In this document: piece by piece, positions 1 through 10,213 of the stretch
Layout of the letters: every line of letters begins with the position of its first letter
Position numbering within the stretch: position 1 is the stretch's first letter
Assembly (NCBI GenBank): GCA_025526995.1
Contig: JAHLKG010000010.1
Span: 558,001-622,000 of the forward strand
Source of the DNA: Powellomyces hirtus
Lineage: Eukaryota; Chytridiomycota; Chytridiomycetes; Spizellomycetales; Powellomycetaceae
Length of the DNA stretch: 64,000 nt
Direction of reading: 5' to 3'
Translations under genes and position numbers: made by a program
The notes under the pieces: generated by a model
The model's input: the letters and a program-made list of their open reading frames with translations, nothing else
Database searches by the model: none
Told to the model about the DNA's origin: nothing

Positions 1-2091
1 GAATACATTCCCGAGTATGCACAGATTGCCCTGCCACTAACGAACTTGCAATCCGGCAACCGCCCATGGCAGTGGGGTGACGAGGAAGATCGAGCGTTCA
101 ATCGCTTAAAAGAATTATGCTCCTCGGCACCCACCCTAGCGTACTTCGACCCGGCGCTCGACACCTACTTGTTCACGGACCCATCGGGCTATGGCTACGG
201 TGGATGGCTGGCACAGCCGGCCAAAGGGGATTTCCCTTATCCTCATCCACTACCAACCACCAAATCGGGCTTAGCCAACCTTCCGCAACTTCGCCCGGTG
301 ACATACTACTCCCGCAAGATGCAACCCGCCAAGACTCGATACCCCGTGCATGAACAAGAACTGCTGGGACTAGTCAAATCCATACACGCCAACCGCCATT
401 ACCTCATCGGCCGCCCATTCCGCGCGTTTGTTGACCACAAATCCCTGATCTACCTCCAGGAACAACCCCACCTGTCACGTCGCCAAGCAGGCTGGGTCGA
501 GTTCTTCCAACAGTTCGATTTCTCAGTGGAATACCTCTCCGGCACATGGAATTTGATCGCCGACTTCCTCAGTCGCGACCCGACTTACGCCCCCAAGTGT
601 GCAACCTGCCAGGCCAAGATCGACGTGGTCACTGCCATTGTGCAGACGGAGAAGCCCGTCACGACGCACATGCCGACCGATGCGGACTGGACCCAAGCGC
701 TCGCATCGGATGATTTCGGCCAAAACATCTTACTAACCATCAACAGTCCCCCGGAGAACCTATCCGGTCATGCACGCCGATTCCGGACAATGGACTCCCC
801 TCCGCACCGATTCTTGATGTACCATGACCGTCGGTACGTCCCCGACAGCTTGCGGGGGCCACTCCTTCAGATTCATCACGACTCCCTCGCGAACGGTGGC
901 CACTCCGGTGTCCAACGGATGCTCGCCAAACTTCTGGAGTTGTACTACTGGCCCCACATGGAACGTGATGTGTACCAATATGTCCGCACCTGCCCTACCT
1001 GCCAACGTCACAAGCAAACCACGCCGATCGGTTTCCTCCGCAGCTTACCGATCCCTGACGCTCGTTGGCAACAGATCGGCATGGATATATTCTTCCCCAC
1101 GTCAGGCTCTAAGGGGGGGGAACCTCGGGTAGAGCCCGACGTGACGAAAAACCCTCCGCACCACACTGGCGAGAGACTGACCAGGACGGCAGACGCCGTA
1201 CTCCTCATTGTTGACTACCTTTCATGCCGCGTGATACTCCTACTTACTAACACATGTGCTACAGCTCAGGAGACGGCTCAACTCTTTCTGGAACAGGCAT
1301 TTCGCCACACGGGGTTACCCCACACCATCGTGAGCGATCGGGACCCCAAGTGGCTATCAGAACTCTGGCGGTACCTCATGTGGGCACTTGACGTCAAGCA
1401 AGAACTCTTGTCGGCACGACACCAACAGACCGACGGCAAGGCGGAGAACGCCATGAAGACGATCAAGGGAATCATGGGGCCCTTTCTTGACTATGCCGGC
1501 TCCAACTGGAAGAGTTTACTCCCCACACTCGAGTACAACTACAACCGAACGCCACAGATGTCGACGGGACTATCCCCTTTCGAGATTGACCTAGGCCGCG
1601 TTCCCCGGGTACCGAATCAATGGGTAGCACCTAACCCCGGAGAGATGATAAGGCAATCAGCACGAACCGCCGTGGAGAGACGGGTTAAGGAATTTGCCGA
1701 CGTGAGTTGCATCGTGCAGCAATGGCTCCGAGATGCACAGGACCAGCAGGCAAAGTACTACGACCGCAAGAAGCACACGGAAGCATACCGAGAGGGTGAC
1801 AAGGTCTTACTCCATCATGAGGGTATCGCGATTACTAGCGTCACCACAAGGAACAAAAAGCTGGCTGAACAATGGATTGGGCCATTCACAGTACGCGGCA
1901 AGGGCCCGCATCCTGACACCTACGAGCTCGAACTACCCAAGGAGTTCACCGGGTTGCACCCAGTCTTTCATGTCAGCATTTTGAGACATTACCATGACCC
2001 AGGCGGTACCCCGTACAGACAGGCACCGCCCCGCCTGAGCCCGAGAAGGACAAAGACGGTCAGGAGGCCTACCAAGTGGACAAGAACCTAA
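1..2091 (+). CDS. G1a Ty3/gypsy pol, 3' part (end of RT, RNase H, integrase), cut by the window edge
   Basis: The reading frame is open from base 1. It starts at the RT/RNase H connection and continues through RNase H (ADFLSRDPTY marks its end, about residue 180), an H2C2 zinc-binding domain (HHD...GGHSG, then CPTC), and an integrase core with D (GMDIFF), D (VSDRDPKW) and E (QTDGKAEN). The protein would copy element RNA and insert the cDNA in the nucleus. A one-base deletion near 2024-2030, compared with G1b, throws the last ~20 codons and the chromodomain out of frame, so the stop at 2091 is not native. No start codon is expected because the 5' half lies outside the window. The domain order RT-RH-IN-chromodomain identifies a chromovirus. 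Confidence 0.9.
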   Translation, partial: EYIPEYAQIALPLTNLQSGNRPWQWGDEEDRAFNRLKELCSSAPTLAYFDPALDTYLFTDPSGYGYGGWLAQPAKGDFPYPHPLPTTKSGLANLPQLRPVTYYSRKMQPAKTRYPVHEQELLGLVKSIHANRHYLIGRPFRAFVDHKSLIYLQEQPHLSRRQAGWVEFFQQFDFSVEYLSGTWNLIADFLSRDPTYAPKCATCQAKIDVVTAIVQTEKPVTTHMPTDADWTQALASDDFGQNILLTINSPPENLSGHARRFRTMDSPPHRFLMYHDRRYVPDSLRGPLLQIHHDSLANGGHSGVQRMLAKLLELYYWPHMERDVYQYVRTCPTCQRHKQTTPIGFLRSLPIPDARWQQIGMDIFFPTSGSKGGEPRVEPDVTKNPPHHTGERLTRTADAVLLIVDYLSCRVILLLTNTCATAQETAQLFLEQAFRHTGLPHTIVSDRDPKWLSELWRYLMWALDVKQELLSARHQQTDGKAENAMKTIKGIMGPFLDYAGSNWKSLLPTLEYNYNRTPQMSTGLSPFEIDLGRVPRVPNQWVAPNPGEMIRQSARTAVERRVKEFADVSCIVQQWLRDAQDQQAKYYDRKKHTEAYREGDKVLLHHEGIAITSVTTRNKKLAEQWIGPFTVRGKGPHPDTYELELPKEFTGLHPVFHVSILRHYHDPGGTPYRQAPPRLSPRRTKTVRRPTKWTRT

Positions 2092-2276
2092 ATGCCAGAT
2101 GGCACAGGAACACTGAGCAGTTCTTAGTCAAGTGGACAGGTTACAACAACACCCAGAACACGTGGGAGCCGTATGCACACGTGAAGGGAACGACTGCACT
2201 GAAAGAATGGCTCCGGGAGCACCCCGGAGAGGACCACGGCCAAAGGCTAGCGGCCAGGCGACGTAAGAGAACCTAG
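2031..2276 (+). pseudogene. G1a chromodomain, displaced by a frameshift
   Basis: The normal C-terminus of G1 integrase, read one frame away from the preceding pol. It contains the chromodomain signature FLVKWTGY followed by NTWEP and a helix with EEWLREHP-like residues. In chromoviruses this domain binds modified histones and steers integration. G1c carries the same frame break; G1b keeps this part in phase with the upstream PVFHVSILR block. Confidence 0.85.
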
Positions 2277-2349
2277 ATAGCGAGCTGTACCGTAAATTAA
2301 CAAGAGAGATGCTACTTGAGGTAGAGGACATTATAGTGCGAGATTCCGG

Positions 2350-3045
2350 CATCGTTGGACGATGGTCGGAGGCTGCTGGGCAGCATACCTCGCTGGGCGA
2401 GATGCCGGCCTTGTTCGAGGATGGCCGAAGGCTGCTGGGCAGCATACCTCACTGGGTGAGATGCCGGGATCGCTGGGCAATGAGCCGACGGCTTGCCGAT
2501 GCAAGGTGACTGGCACCAGATTTGCATGGCGGTGTACCTCGAGACCCGCGAGGACCATGGCCGTGGTACATACCTACGCGAAGGGGAAGAGAAGGGCTTC
2601 GGCCAAGATACCGGCATCGTTTGACGATGGGCCGAAGGCTGCTGGGCGGCATACCTCACTGGGTGAGAAGGGTGATGCTGGGCATCGGCCGGCTGCCGAT
2701 GCAAGGTGACCGGCACCAGATTTGCATGGCAGCGTACCTCGAGACCCGCGGGGACCATGGCCGTAGTACATACCCACGCGAAGGGGAAGAGAAGGGCTTC
2801 GGCCAAGATACCAGCATTGTTTGACGATGGGCCGAAGGTCGCTGGGCGACATACCTCGCTGGGCAAGATGCCGGGATCGCTGAGCGATGAGCCGAAGACT
2901 GCGAGGCAGTAGACCTCACAAGATGAGATGCCGGCATCGTTGGACGATGGCCGAAGACTGCGAGGCAGTAGACCTCACGAGGTGAGATGCCGGCATCGTT
3001 GGACGATGGCCGGGGAACCGCTGGGCGGTCTTCCCAACGGGGAAG
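2350..3045 (+). repeat. Mini-hairpin array in the G1a 3' region
   Basis: A tandem, roughly 60-bp-period array made of short perfect palindromes of the form 5-6 bp stem, TGG/GAG/TAG loop, stem. Examples are CATCGT-tgg-ACGATG, GCTGC-tgg-GCAGC, CTCAC-tgg-GTGAG, and ACCGC-tgg-GCGGT at 3017-3029. The array lies between the pol stop and the antisense zinc-protein gene. Long open frames inside it, on both strands, are by-products of the repeat. Confidence 0.85.
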
Positions 3046-3432
3046 TGTGATGCAGGGCATCTACCATGAGCACCATGGCCGGGAGGAAGCCGAGTGACAT
3101 TGGACACAGCGGACGCATACGAAATGCTATAAGGCTCAAGGGAGCACAGCGATGAGAAGGCAAGTACAGCAATGAGATTGTGGTACTGAATTTGATTATA
3201 CGGGCCAAAGGCCAGGCCCCAAAGGAGCAACAGACAACAAGTGAAAGTATGTACAAGAAGGAGGGGGGGGGGAGAACTAATCAACCAATCTTGGTGAAGG
3301 AGAGTTGGCACCGGTTGCCATGGTACCGGTCACCCAACCCGCACCGGAGGGGGGTGTAATTTGCCACATTCATCTCGCTGCGGAGAGAGCTGAGTTAGTC
3401 AGGTAAGACAGCAGTAGGCCGAAGAGTACTAC

Positions 3433-4020
3433 TTACGCGCGGACGTGGCCCATGCAGTGGAGATGGTTGCATGGAAACATGCGGAGGTCCGCTCCGACAT
3501 GGTTGCAGCCAGCGAACTGGCACCCAGCGGGGACGGCTGCAAAGAAGAGGACCCGGTTGCAGTGGAGGGCGCCGCACATCAACTGGCCCTGAGGGCCGTC
3601 GTTCTGGAAAACAAAAGGGACAAAGGAACCACACCGTCAGGAAGGCATCAGGCCGCATCTCAGCGAAGGGGAACATACCGTGTCGTCGGCCGCCGCCACG
3701 ATGCAGGGCCGGCACACCAGATGGTGGCATTCCGACGTAAACATCTTGCCCTTGCGGAAAAGATGGCACTTCCAGCAAGTGGGCAAGTCGGCCGACCCCT
3801 CGGGGGTGGACTTTTCATGGACCGAAGGGTCCTGTAGATAACAAGGGAAGACGGGGAACATGAGACAAATCGCCACAGCCGAGGATGAGCACCGACCCCT
3901 ACTTACCCGGGCGGGCTGGGCCCGCTTGGTCGCGCCTTTTGCGAGTTGCTGGGCGGGACGGCGCTTGCCCGCGGTGGTGGTGTCGGAGGGGAGAGGAGAG
4001 TTGTTGGCGACGTCGGCCAT
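3433..4020 (-). CDS. G1a antisense three-exon gene for a Cys/His-rich (putative zinc-binding) protein
   Basis: Exons on the minus strand are 4020-3907, 3831-3679 and 3603-3433 (38, 51 and 57 codons with TAA; 145 aa). ATG begins MADVANN. Introns have GTAAGT/TTATCTACAG and GTATGT/TTTTCCAG ends, and all junctions are in phase 0. Residues 1-38 are basic and Ser/Thr-rich. The rest holds a fixed ligand pattern: C-x2-C-x12-C-H-H-x2-C-x2-C-x17-C-x4-C-x12-C-x4-C-x11-C-x-H-x2-C-x2-H. That suggests two or more structural zinc sites, RING- or treble-clef-like. I do not recognise the family. It lies between the hairpin array and the 3' LTR, opposite to pol. G1b and G1c carry orthologous copies with the same exon layout. 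Function is unknown; regulation of the element or nucleic-acid binding is only a guess. Confidence 0.75.
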
Positions 4021-4025
4021 GTTGT

Positions 4026-4073
4026 TGTGTATGTATGTATGTATGTGTGTGTGTGTGTGATGTGTGTGTGTGT
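4026..4073 (+). repeat. GTAT/GT microsatellite
   Basis: A run of GTAT units followed by GT dinucleotides with one GATG interruption. It lies just upstream, in antisense sense, of the start codon of the G1a antisense gene. G1b and G1c lack it. Confidence 0.9.
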
Positions 4074-4477
4074 CGAGCTACAAAGGAAAGAAGAGCGAGA
4101 GGGGGGAGATTCGACGGGCAGTACCTTTTAAAGGCTCGACCTGCTTGGGAACGCTCGGAAATTCAGGTGTTAGTGTTTCATCCCCTACGGAGCGCAGCAG
4201 ATGTTACTTATCGAAATCTGCATGGAGGAAGCTACTCGTGATTCATCTAGGGCCCCTGCGAAGAGAGAAATAGACTATTCGACGACTTCGCGCACCCCGA
4301 AGGGCGGAGACTACCCGCCGGAGGCTACCGCAACGTGACCCGCACCAGGGCCGCCTCCCCAGCCTCATCTTCCCACAACCACGTCAGCATCCGTTAACCT
4401 GCCGCCGTCCGGCTTAGGCAATCTTCGCCTCGCTGAAGAGATTCGAGCCTAAGAGACAGTCGCGAATCTAAGAGGGG

Positions 4478-4752
4478 TGTAATGAGGCGTGGCTCGCCAG
4501 CCTAAGCCTAGATACGCGTCGGGAAGGGTCCCGCGCGAGATGGATGCTAGCGTCAGCATCCCGAAGGGTACTAGACCTCAGGGATGGCCACGGATGGCCA
4601 TCACGTGACCGGGACCGCCCCGCGGTCCAGAAGAAAAGTAGGAATACGCCGACGAGGGCGTATTCAAGACTTAGAGATCTTACAGTAGAATTAGAGATAG
4701 GGAATTCCCGAATAGAAGACTAGACTCTGGCAACGGACCTAGTATTATTACA
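4478..4752 (+). repeat. G1 LTR (3' LTR of G1a, abutting G1b)
   Basis: 275 bp, starting TGTAATGAGG and ending TAGTATTATTACA. A polypurine tract (AGAGGGG) lies directly upstream. The same 275-bp unit recurs at 9939, 29504 (reverse), 32011 and 39633. It contains TCACGTGA at 4601-4608. Directly after it, with no primer-binding site or gag, comes G1b RT sequence, so it is the junction of a tandem pair with an internal deletion. Confidence 0.95.
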
Positions 4753-4753
4753 C

Positions 4754-5508
4754 TTACGCTGCTGCATTGATTACCGGGCACTGAACAAGATGACCCACAA
4801 GGATGCCACGCCGCTCCCGACCCTCTCGGAACTACGCGACAGGCTTGTCAACATGCGGGAATTTACCGCGATCGACATCCGCGACGCGTATCACTGCATC
4901 ATGATTCGACAGGAAGATAGGGAGAAAACAGCGTTCCGAACACGTTTTGGGCATTTCGAATACAATGTTCTACCTTTCGGCTTAACTAATGCACCTGCTA
5001 CATTCCAGCGACTAACGAACAAACTCTTGGGCGACAAGTACGACGCTTACGTGATCTCATACCTCGACGATATTCTCATATTCAGCACCGACATGAGTTC
5101 GCACATTCAGCACGTCGACGAGGTCCTCAAGACCTTGACGGAACATCGCCTCCACGTCAAACCCAGCAAATGTCAATGGGCGGTTGACGAAGTCGAGTTC
5201 TGCGGCAACCGAGTCGGCAAGGATGGCCTGAGTATCGCCCCCTCCAAGGTGACCGCGGTCCGGGAACGACCTTGCCCAACCAACTCCCTGGAGCTCCTTA
5301 GCTTCATGGGCCTCGTCAACTACGTCAAGGAATACATTCCCGAGTATGCACAGATTGCCCTGCCACTAACGAACTTGCAATCCGGCAACCGCCCATGGCA
5401 GTGGGGTGACGAGGAAGATCAAGCGTTCAATCGCTTAAAAGAATTATGCTCCTCGGCACCCACCCTAGCGTACTTCGACCCGGCGCTCGACACCTACTTG
5501 TTCCGGAC
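4754..5508 (+). pseudogene. G1b pol segment 1: reverse transcriptase
   Basis: Open in frame from the LTR edge. It starts inside RT at the CCIDYRALN motif, passes FGLTNAPATF and the catalytic YLDDILIF, and reaches the RNase H start. The leader, gag, protease and the first RT motifs are missing. A one-base loss near 5503 (ttgttccgg where G1a has ttgttcacgg) ends the correct frame; the open frame then runs on out of phase to 5602. G1c carries the identical lesion. Confidence 0.85.
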
Positions 5509-7150
5509 GCATCGGGCTACGCCTACGGTGGATGGCTGGCACAGCCGGCCAAAGGGGATTTCCCTTATCCTCATCCACTACCAACCACCAAATCGGGCTT
5601 AGCCAACCTTCCGCAACTTCGCCCGGTGACATACTACTCCCGCAAGATGCAACCCGCCAAGACTCGATACCCCGTGCATGAACAAGAACTGCTGGGACTA
5701 GTCAAATCCATACACGCCAACCGCCATTACCTCATCGGCCGCCCATTCCGCGCGTTTGTTGACCACAAATCCCTGATCTACCTCCAGGAACAACCCCACC
5801 TGTCACGTCGCCAAGCAGGCTGGGTCGAGTTCCTCCAACAGTTCGATTTCTCAGTGGAATACCTCCACGGCACATGGAATTTGATTGCCGACTTCCTCAG
5901 TCGCGACCCGACTTACGCCCCCAAGTGTGCGACCTGCCAGGCCAAGATCGACGTGGTCACCGCCATTGTGTCGACGGAGAAGCCCGTCACAACGCACATG
6001 CCGACCGATGCGGACTGGACCCAAGCGCTTGCATCGGATGATTTCGGCCAACACATCTTACTAACCATCAACAGTCCACCGGAGAACCTATCCGGCCATG
6101 CACGTCGATTCCGGACAAGGGACTCCCCTCCGCACCGATTCTTGATGTACCATGACCGTCGGTACGTCCCCGACAGCTTGCGGGGGCCACTCCTTCAGAT
6201 TCATCACGACTCCCTCGCGAACGGTGGGCACTCCGGTGTCCAACGAACGCTCGCCAAACTTCTGGAGTTGTACTATTGGCCCCACATGGAACGTGATGTG
6301 TACCAATATGTCCGCACCTGCCCTACATGCCAATGCCACAAGCGCGCCGCACCGATCGGTTTCCTCCGCAGCTTACCGATCGCTGACGCTCGTTGGCAAC
6401 AAATTGGCATGGATATATTCTTCCCCACGTCCGGCTCTAAGGGGGGGGAACCTCGGGTAGAGCCCGACGTGACGAAGAACCCTTCGCACCACACCGGCAA
6501 GAGACTGACCAAGACGGCGGATGCTGTACTCCTCATCGTTGACTACCTTTCATGCCGCATGATACTTCTACCTACTAACACACGCGCTACAGCTCAGGAG
6601 ACGGCTCAACTCTTTCTGGAACAGGCATTCCGCCACATGGGGTTACCCCACACCATTGTGAGCAATCGGGACCCCAAGTGGCTATCAGAATTCTGGCGGT
6701 ACCTTATGCGGGCACTCGACGTCAAGCAGGAACTCTCGTCGGCACGACACCAACAGACCGACAGCAAGGCGGAGAACGCCATCAAGACGGTCAAGGGAAT
6801 CATGGGCCCCTTTCTTGACTATGCCGGCTCCAACTGGAAGAGTTTACTCCCCACACTTGAGTACAACTACAACCGAATGCCGCAGACGTCGACAGGACTA
6901 TCCCCTTTCAAGATTGATCCAGGCCGCGTTTCCCGCGTACCGAACCAATGGGTAGCACCTAACCCCGGAGAGATGATAAGGCAATCGGCACGAACCGCCG
7001 TGGAGAGACGGATTAAGGAATTCGCCGACGTGAGTCGCATTGTGCAGCAACGGCTCCGAGACGCACAGGACCAGCAGGCAAAGTACTACGACCGCAAGAA
7101 GCACACGGAAGCATACCGAGAGGGTGACAAGGTCTTACTCCATCATGAGA
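5506..7150 (+). pseudogene. G1b pol segment 2: RNase H and integrase
   Basis: Continues G1b pol after the frameshift: RNase H, H2C2 zinc domain, and integrase core D-D-E. In the second motif D is replaced (VSNRDPKW instead of VSDRDPKW), and the E motif reads QTDSKAEN, so the enzyme is probably inactive as well as frame-broken. A small insertion near 7146-7150 shifts the frame again; the open frame beyond that, to 7422, is an out-of-phase reading. Confidence 0.85.
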
Positions 7151-7607
7151 GGGTATCGCGATTACCAGCGTCACCACAAGGAACAAAAACCTGGCTGAGC
7201 AATGGATTGGACCATTCACAGTACGCGGCAAGGGCCCGCAGCCTGACACCTACGAGCTCGAACTACCCAGGGAGTTCACAGGGTTGCACCCAGTCTTTCA
7301 TGTCAGCATTCTCAGACGTTACCACGACCCGGGTGGTACCCCGTACAGACAGGTCACCGCCCTGCCTGAGCCCGAGAAGGACAAAGACGGTCAGGAGACC
7401 TACCAAGTGGACAGGATCCTAAACGCTAGATGGCACAGGAACACCGAGCAGTTCCTAGTCAAGTGGACAGGTTACGACAACACTCAGAACACGTGGGAGC
7501 CGTATGCACACGTGAAGGGAACAACCGCACTGGAAGAATGGCTCCGGGAGCACCCCGGTGAGGACCGCGGCCAAAGGCTAGCAGCCAGGCGACGTAAGAG
7601 AACCTAG
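7149..7607 (+). pseudogene. G1b pol segment 3: integrase C-terminus with chromodomain
   Basis: In this frame the GPFTV...PVFHVSILR integrase C-terminal block is joined correctly to the chromodomain (YQVDRILNAR, FLVKWTGYDN, NTWEPYAHVK) and a basic tail ending RRRKRT. It shows the native protein end of the G1 family, which is lost from frame in G1a and G1c. The stop at 7605-7607 precedes the non-coding 3' region. Confidence 0.85.
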
Positions 7608-7680
7608 ATAGCGAGCTGTAATGTAAATTAACAAGCGAGATGCTACTTGAGGTAGAGGACATTATAGTGCGAGATTCCGG

Positions 7681-8556
7681 CATCGTTGGACGATGGCCGA
7701 AGGCTGCTGGGCAGCATACCTCGCTGGGCGAGATGCCGGCATCGTTGGACGATGGCCGAAGGCTGCTGGGCAGCATACCTCACTAGGTGAGATGCCGGGA
7801 TCGCTGGGCGATGAGCCGACTGCTTGCCGATGCAAGGTGACCGGCACCAGATTTGCATGGCAGCGTACCTCGAGACCCGCGGGGACCATGGCCGTGGTAC
7901 ATACCTACGCGAAGGGGAAGAGAAGGGCTTCGGCCAAGATACCGGCATCGTTTGACGATGGGCCGAAGGCTGCTGGGCGGCATACCTCATTGGGTGAGAA
8001 AGGTGATGCTGGGCATCGACCGGCTGCCAATGCAAGGTGACCGGCACCAGACTTGCATGGCAGCGTACCTCGAGACCCGTGGGGACCATGGCCGTGGTAC
8101 ATACCTACGCGAAGGGGAAGAGAAGGGCTTCGGCCAAGATACCGGCATCGTTTGACGATGGGCCGAAGGTCGCTGGGCGACATACCTCGCTGAGCGAGAT
8201 GCCGGAATCGCTGGGCGATGGGCCGAAGACTGCGAGGCAGTAGACCTCACGAGGTGAGATGCCGGCATCTTTGGACGATGGCCGAAGGCTGCTGGGCAGC
8301 ATATCTCGCTGGGCGAGATACCGGGATCGCTGGGCAATGAGCCGAAGATTGCGAGGCAGTAGACCTCACGAGGTGAGATGCCGGCATCGTTGGACGATGG
8401 CCGAAGGCTGCTGGGCAGCATATCTTGCTGGGCGAGATACCGGGATCGCTGGGCGATGAGCCGAAGCCTGCAAGGCAGTATACCTCACTAGGTGAGATAC
8501 CGGCATTGTTGGACAATGGCCGGGGAACCGCTGAGTGGTCTTCCCAACGGGGAAGT
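7681..8556 (+). repeat. Mini-hairpin array in the G1b 3' region
   Basis: About 876 bp of the same palindrome array as in G1a. Sample units: CATCGT-tgg-ACGATG at 7681-7695, GCTGC-tgg-GCAGC at 7703-7715, CTCGC-tgg-GCGAG at 7720-7732, GTCGC-tgg-GCGAC at 8169-8181, ACTGC-gag-GCAGT at 8229-8241, CTCAC-gag-GTGAG at 8246-8258. Both arms change together between units, so pairing is kept while sequence varies. Confidence 0.9.
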
Positions 8557-8945
8557 GTGATGCAGGGCATCTACCATGAGCACCATAGCCGGGAGGAAGC
8601 CAAGTGACATTGGACACAGCGGACGCATACGAAATGCTATAAGGCTCAAAGGAGCACAGCGATGAGAAGGCAAGTACAGCGATGAGATTTTGGTACTGAA
8701 TTTGATTACGGCCCGAGGGCCAGGCCCCAAGGGAGCAACAGGACGAAATTATGTACAAGAAAAAAAGGAAAAAGGGGGGGGGGAGACCAACTAGTTGATA
8801 CGGGTGAATGAGAAGAGGCATTTTGCCCCGTGGCAGCGCTCCCCCATGCCGCATCGGAGCGGAGTGAAATTCGCAATGTTCATTTCGCTATAAGAAGAAT
8901 GGATCAGCCGGTAAGGTAAGCGTATAATCGACGCGAAGAGATGAC

Positions 8946-9524
8946 TTATGCGCGAATGTGCGCCATGCAGTTGACATGGGCGCAGGGGAGCCAGCGGAGG
9001 GCCGCCACGGCGGAGGGGCAGGCGTCATGGACGCAACAGACCGGGATTGCACCGAAGTGCAGCGTCCTCCCGCACCGGTCGACACCACATACAAACTGGC
9101 CCAGAGGGCCAGTGTCCTACAGAAGGGAAGGAGAGAGAGAGGGAATGAGTACCAAACAACACCGGAAAGCCTCATAACCAGCGGGAACGTACTGTGGCGT
9201 CGGCCAAGGCCATGATACATGGCCGACAAATCATGTGGTGGCATTCCCCGAGGAACATCTTGCCACCCTTGTGCAGGCCGCATTTCCAGCAGGTGCTGGT
9301 TGCGACCACGACCTCCGGGGTCGAATTGTAGTGGACGGTCGGCTCCTGTGAGACGGCGTAAGGGGATTACCGCGACCAACGGGAACGGTCAAGACTTCAC
9401 TCACCCCGGCGAGCTGGACCTTCTTCGCGGCTGCCTTCTGCAGCTGTTGGTTGCTACGTCGTTTAGCCGTGGTGGTGGTGATGGTGGTGTCGGGGGACTG
9501 GGAGTTGTTGCGGTCGACGTCCAT
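8946..9524 (-). CDS. G1b antisense three-exon gene for a Cys/His-rich protein
   Basis: Exons are 9524-9405, 9345-9193 and 9116-8946 (40, 51 and 57 codons including TAA; 147 aa). Introns have GTGAGT/TCTCACAG and GTACGT/CTTCTGTAG ends, the second with a long pyrimidine tract, and junctions are in phase 0. ATG begins MDVDRNN. After a basic Thr-rich N-terminus come CWKC, GKMFLGECHH, CRPC, a C-x4-C, a second C-x4-C and PCAHVNCMAH, all at the same spacing as in G1a. The gene is intact although pol of the same copy is destroyed. It is antisense to the element and about 410 bp inside the 3' LTR. The family is not recognised. Confidence 0.78.
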
Positions 9525-9938
9525 TGTTGTCTCTGTTGTCAGTTACAGGAGAAAGAAAGAAGCGAGGGGGAACTTAGCGAGCAGCGCCTTTTGAAGGCTC
9601 GTCCTGGCTGGGAACGCTCGGCAATTCAGGTGTCAGTGTTTCATTCCCTACGAAGCGCAGTCGATGTTACTTATCAGATTTTGCATGGAGAAAACTAGTC
9701 GTGAGTCATTTAGGGCCCCTGCAACGAGAAAATAGACTTTTCGACGAATTCGCGCCCTACGAAGGGCGGAGACTACCTGCCGGAGACTACCGCAACGCGA
9801 CCCGCACCAGGGCCGCCTCCCCAGCCTCATCTTCCCACAACCACGTCAGCATCCGTTCAACCGCAGCCGTTTGCCTTGGCAAGCTTCGCCTCGCTGAAGA
9901 GATTTGAGCCTGAGAGATAGTCGCGAATCTAAGGGGGG

Positions 9939-10213
9939 TGTAATGAGGCGTGGCTCACCAGCCTAAGCCTAGATACGCGCCGGGAAGGGCCCCGCGCAAG
10001 ATGGATGCTAGCGTCAGCATTCCAAAGGGTACTAGACATTAGGGATGGCTATGGATGGCCATCACGTGACCGGGACCGCCCCGCGGTCCAGAAGAAAAGT
10101 AGGAATACTCCGACGAGGGCGTATTCAAGACTTAGGGATCTTACAGTAGAATTAGAGATAGGGAATTCCCGAATAGAAGACTAGACTCTGGCAACGGACC
10201 TAGTATTATTACA
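9939..10213 (+). repeat. G1 LTR (3' LTR of G1b)
   Basis: A 275-bp copy with the same TGTAATGAGG...TTATTACA ends, preceded by the polypurine run AAGGGGGG. The next five bases, TCCGA (10214-10218), are a target-site copy. Their reverse complement, TCGGA, lies beside the G1 LTR at 29778/29779. Confidence 0.95.

Noticed and set aside
7681..8556. Resemblance to a CRISPR array (regular short palindromic repeats)
   Set aside because: Repeats and spacers are not distinct, spacers are themselves repeated, and the array sits in a eukaryotic retrotransposon.
2312..8570. Open frames of 90-184 codons on both strands inside the hairpin arrays, rich in Pro, Ser and Arg
   Set aside because: They arise from the repeat unit lacking stops; the same peptides recur in register with the repeat, in several frames, with no start context or domain.
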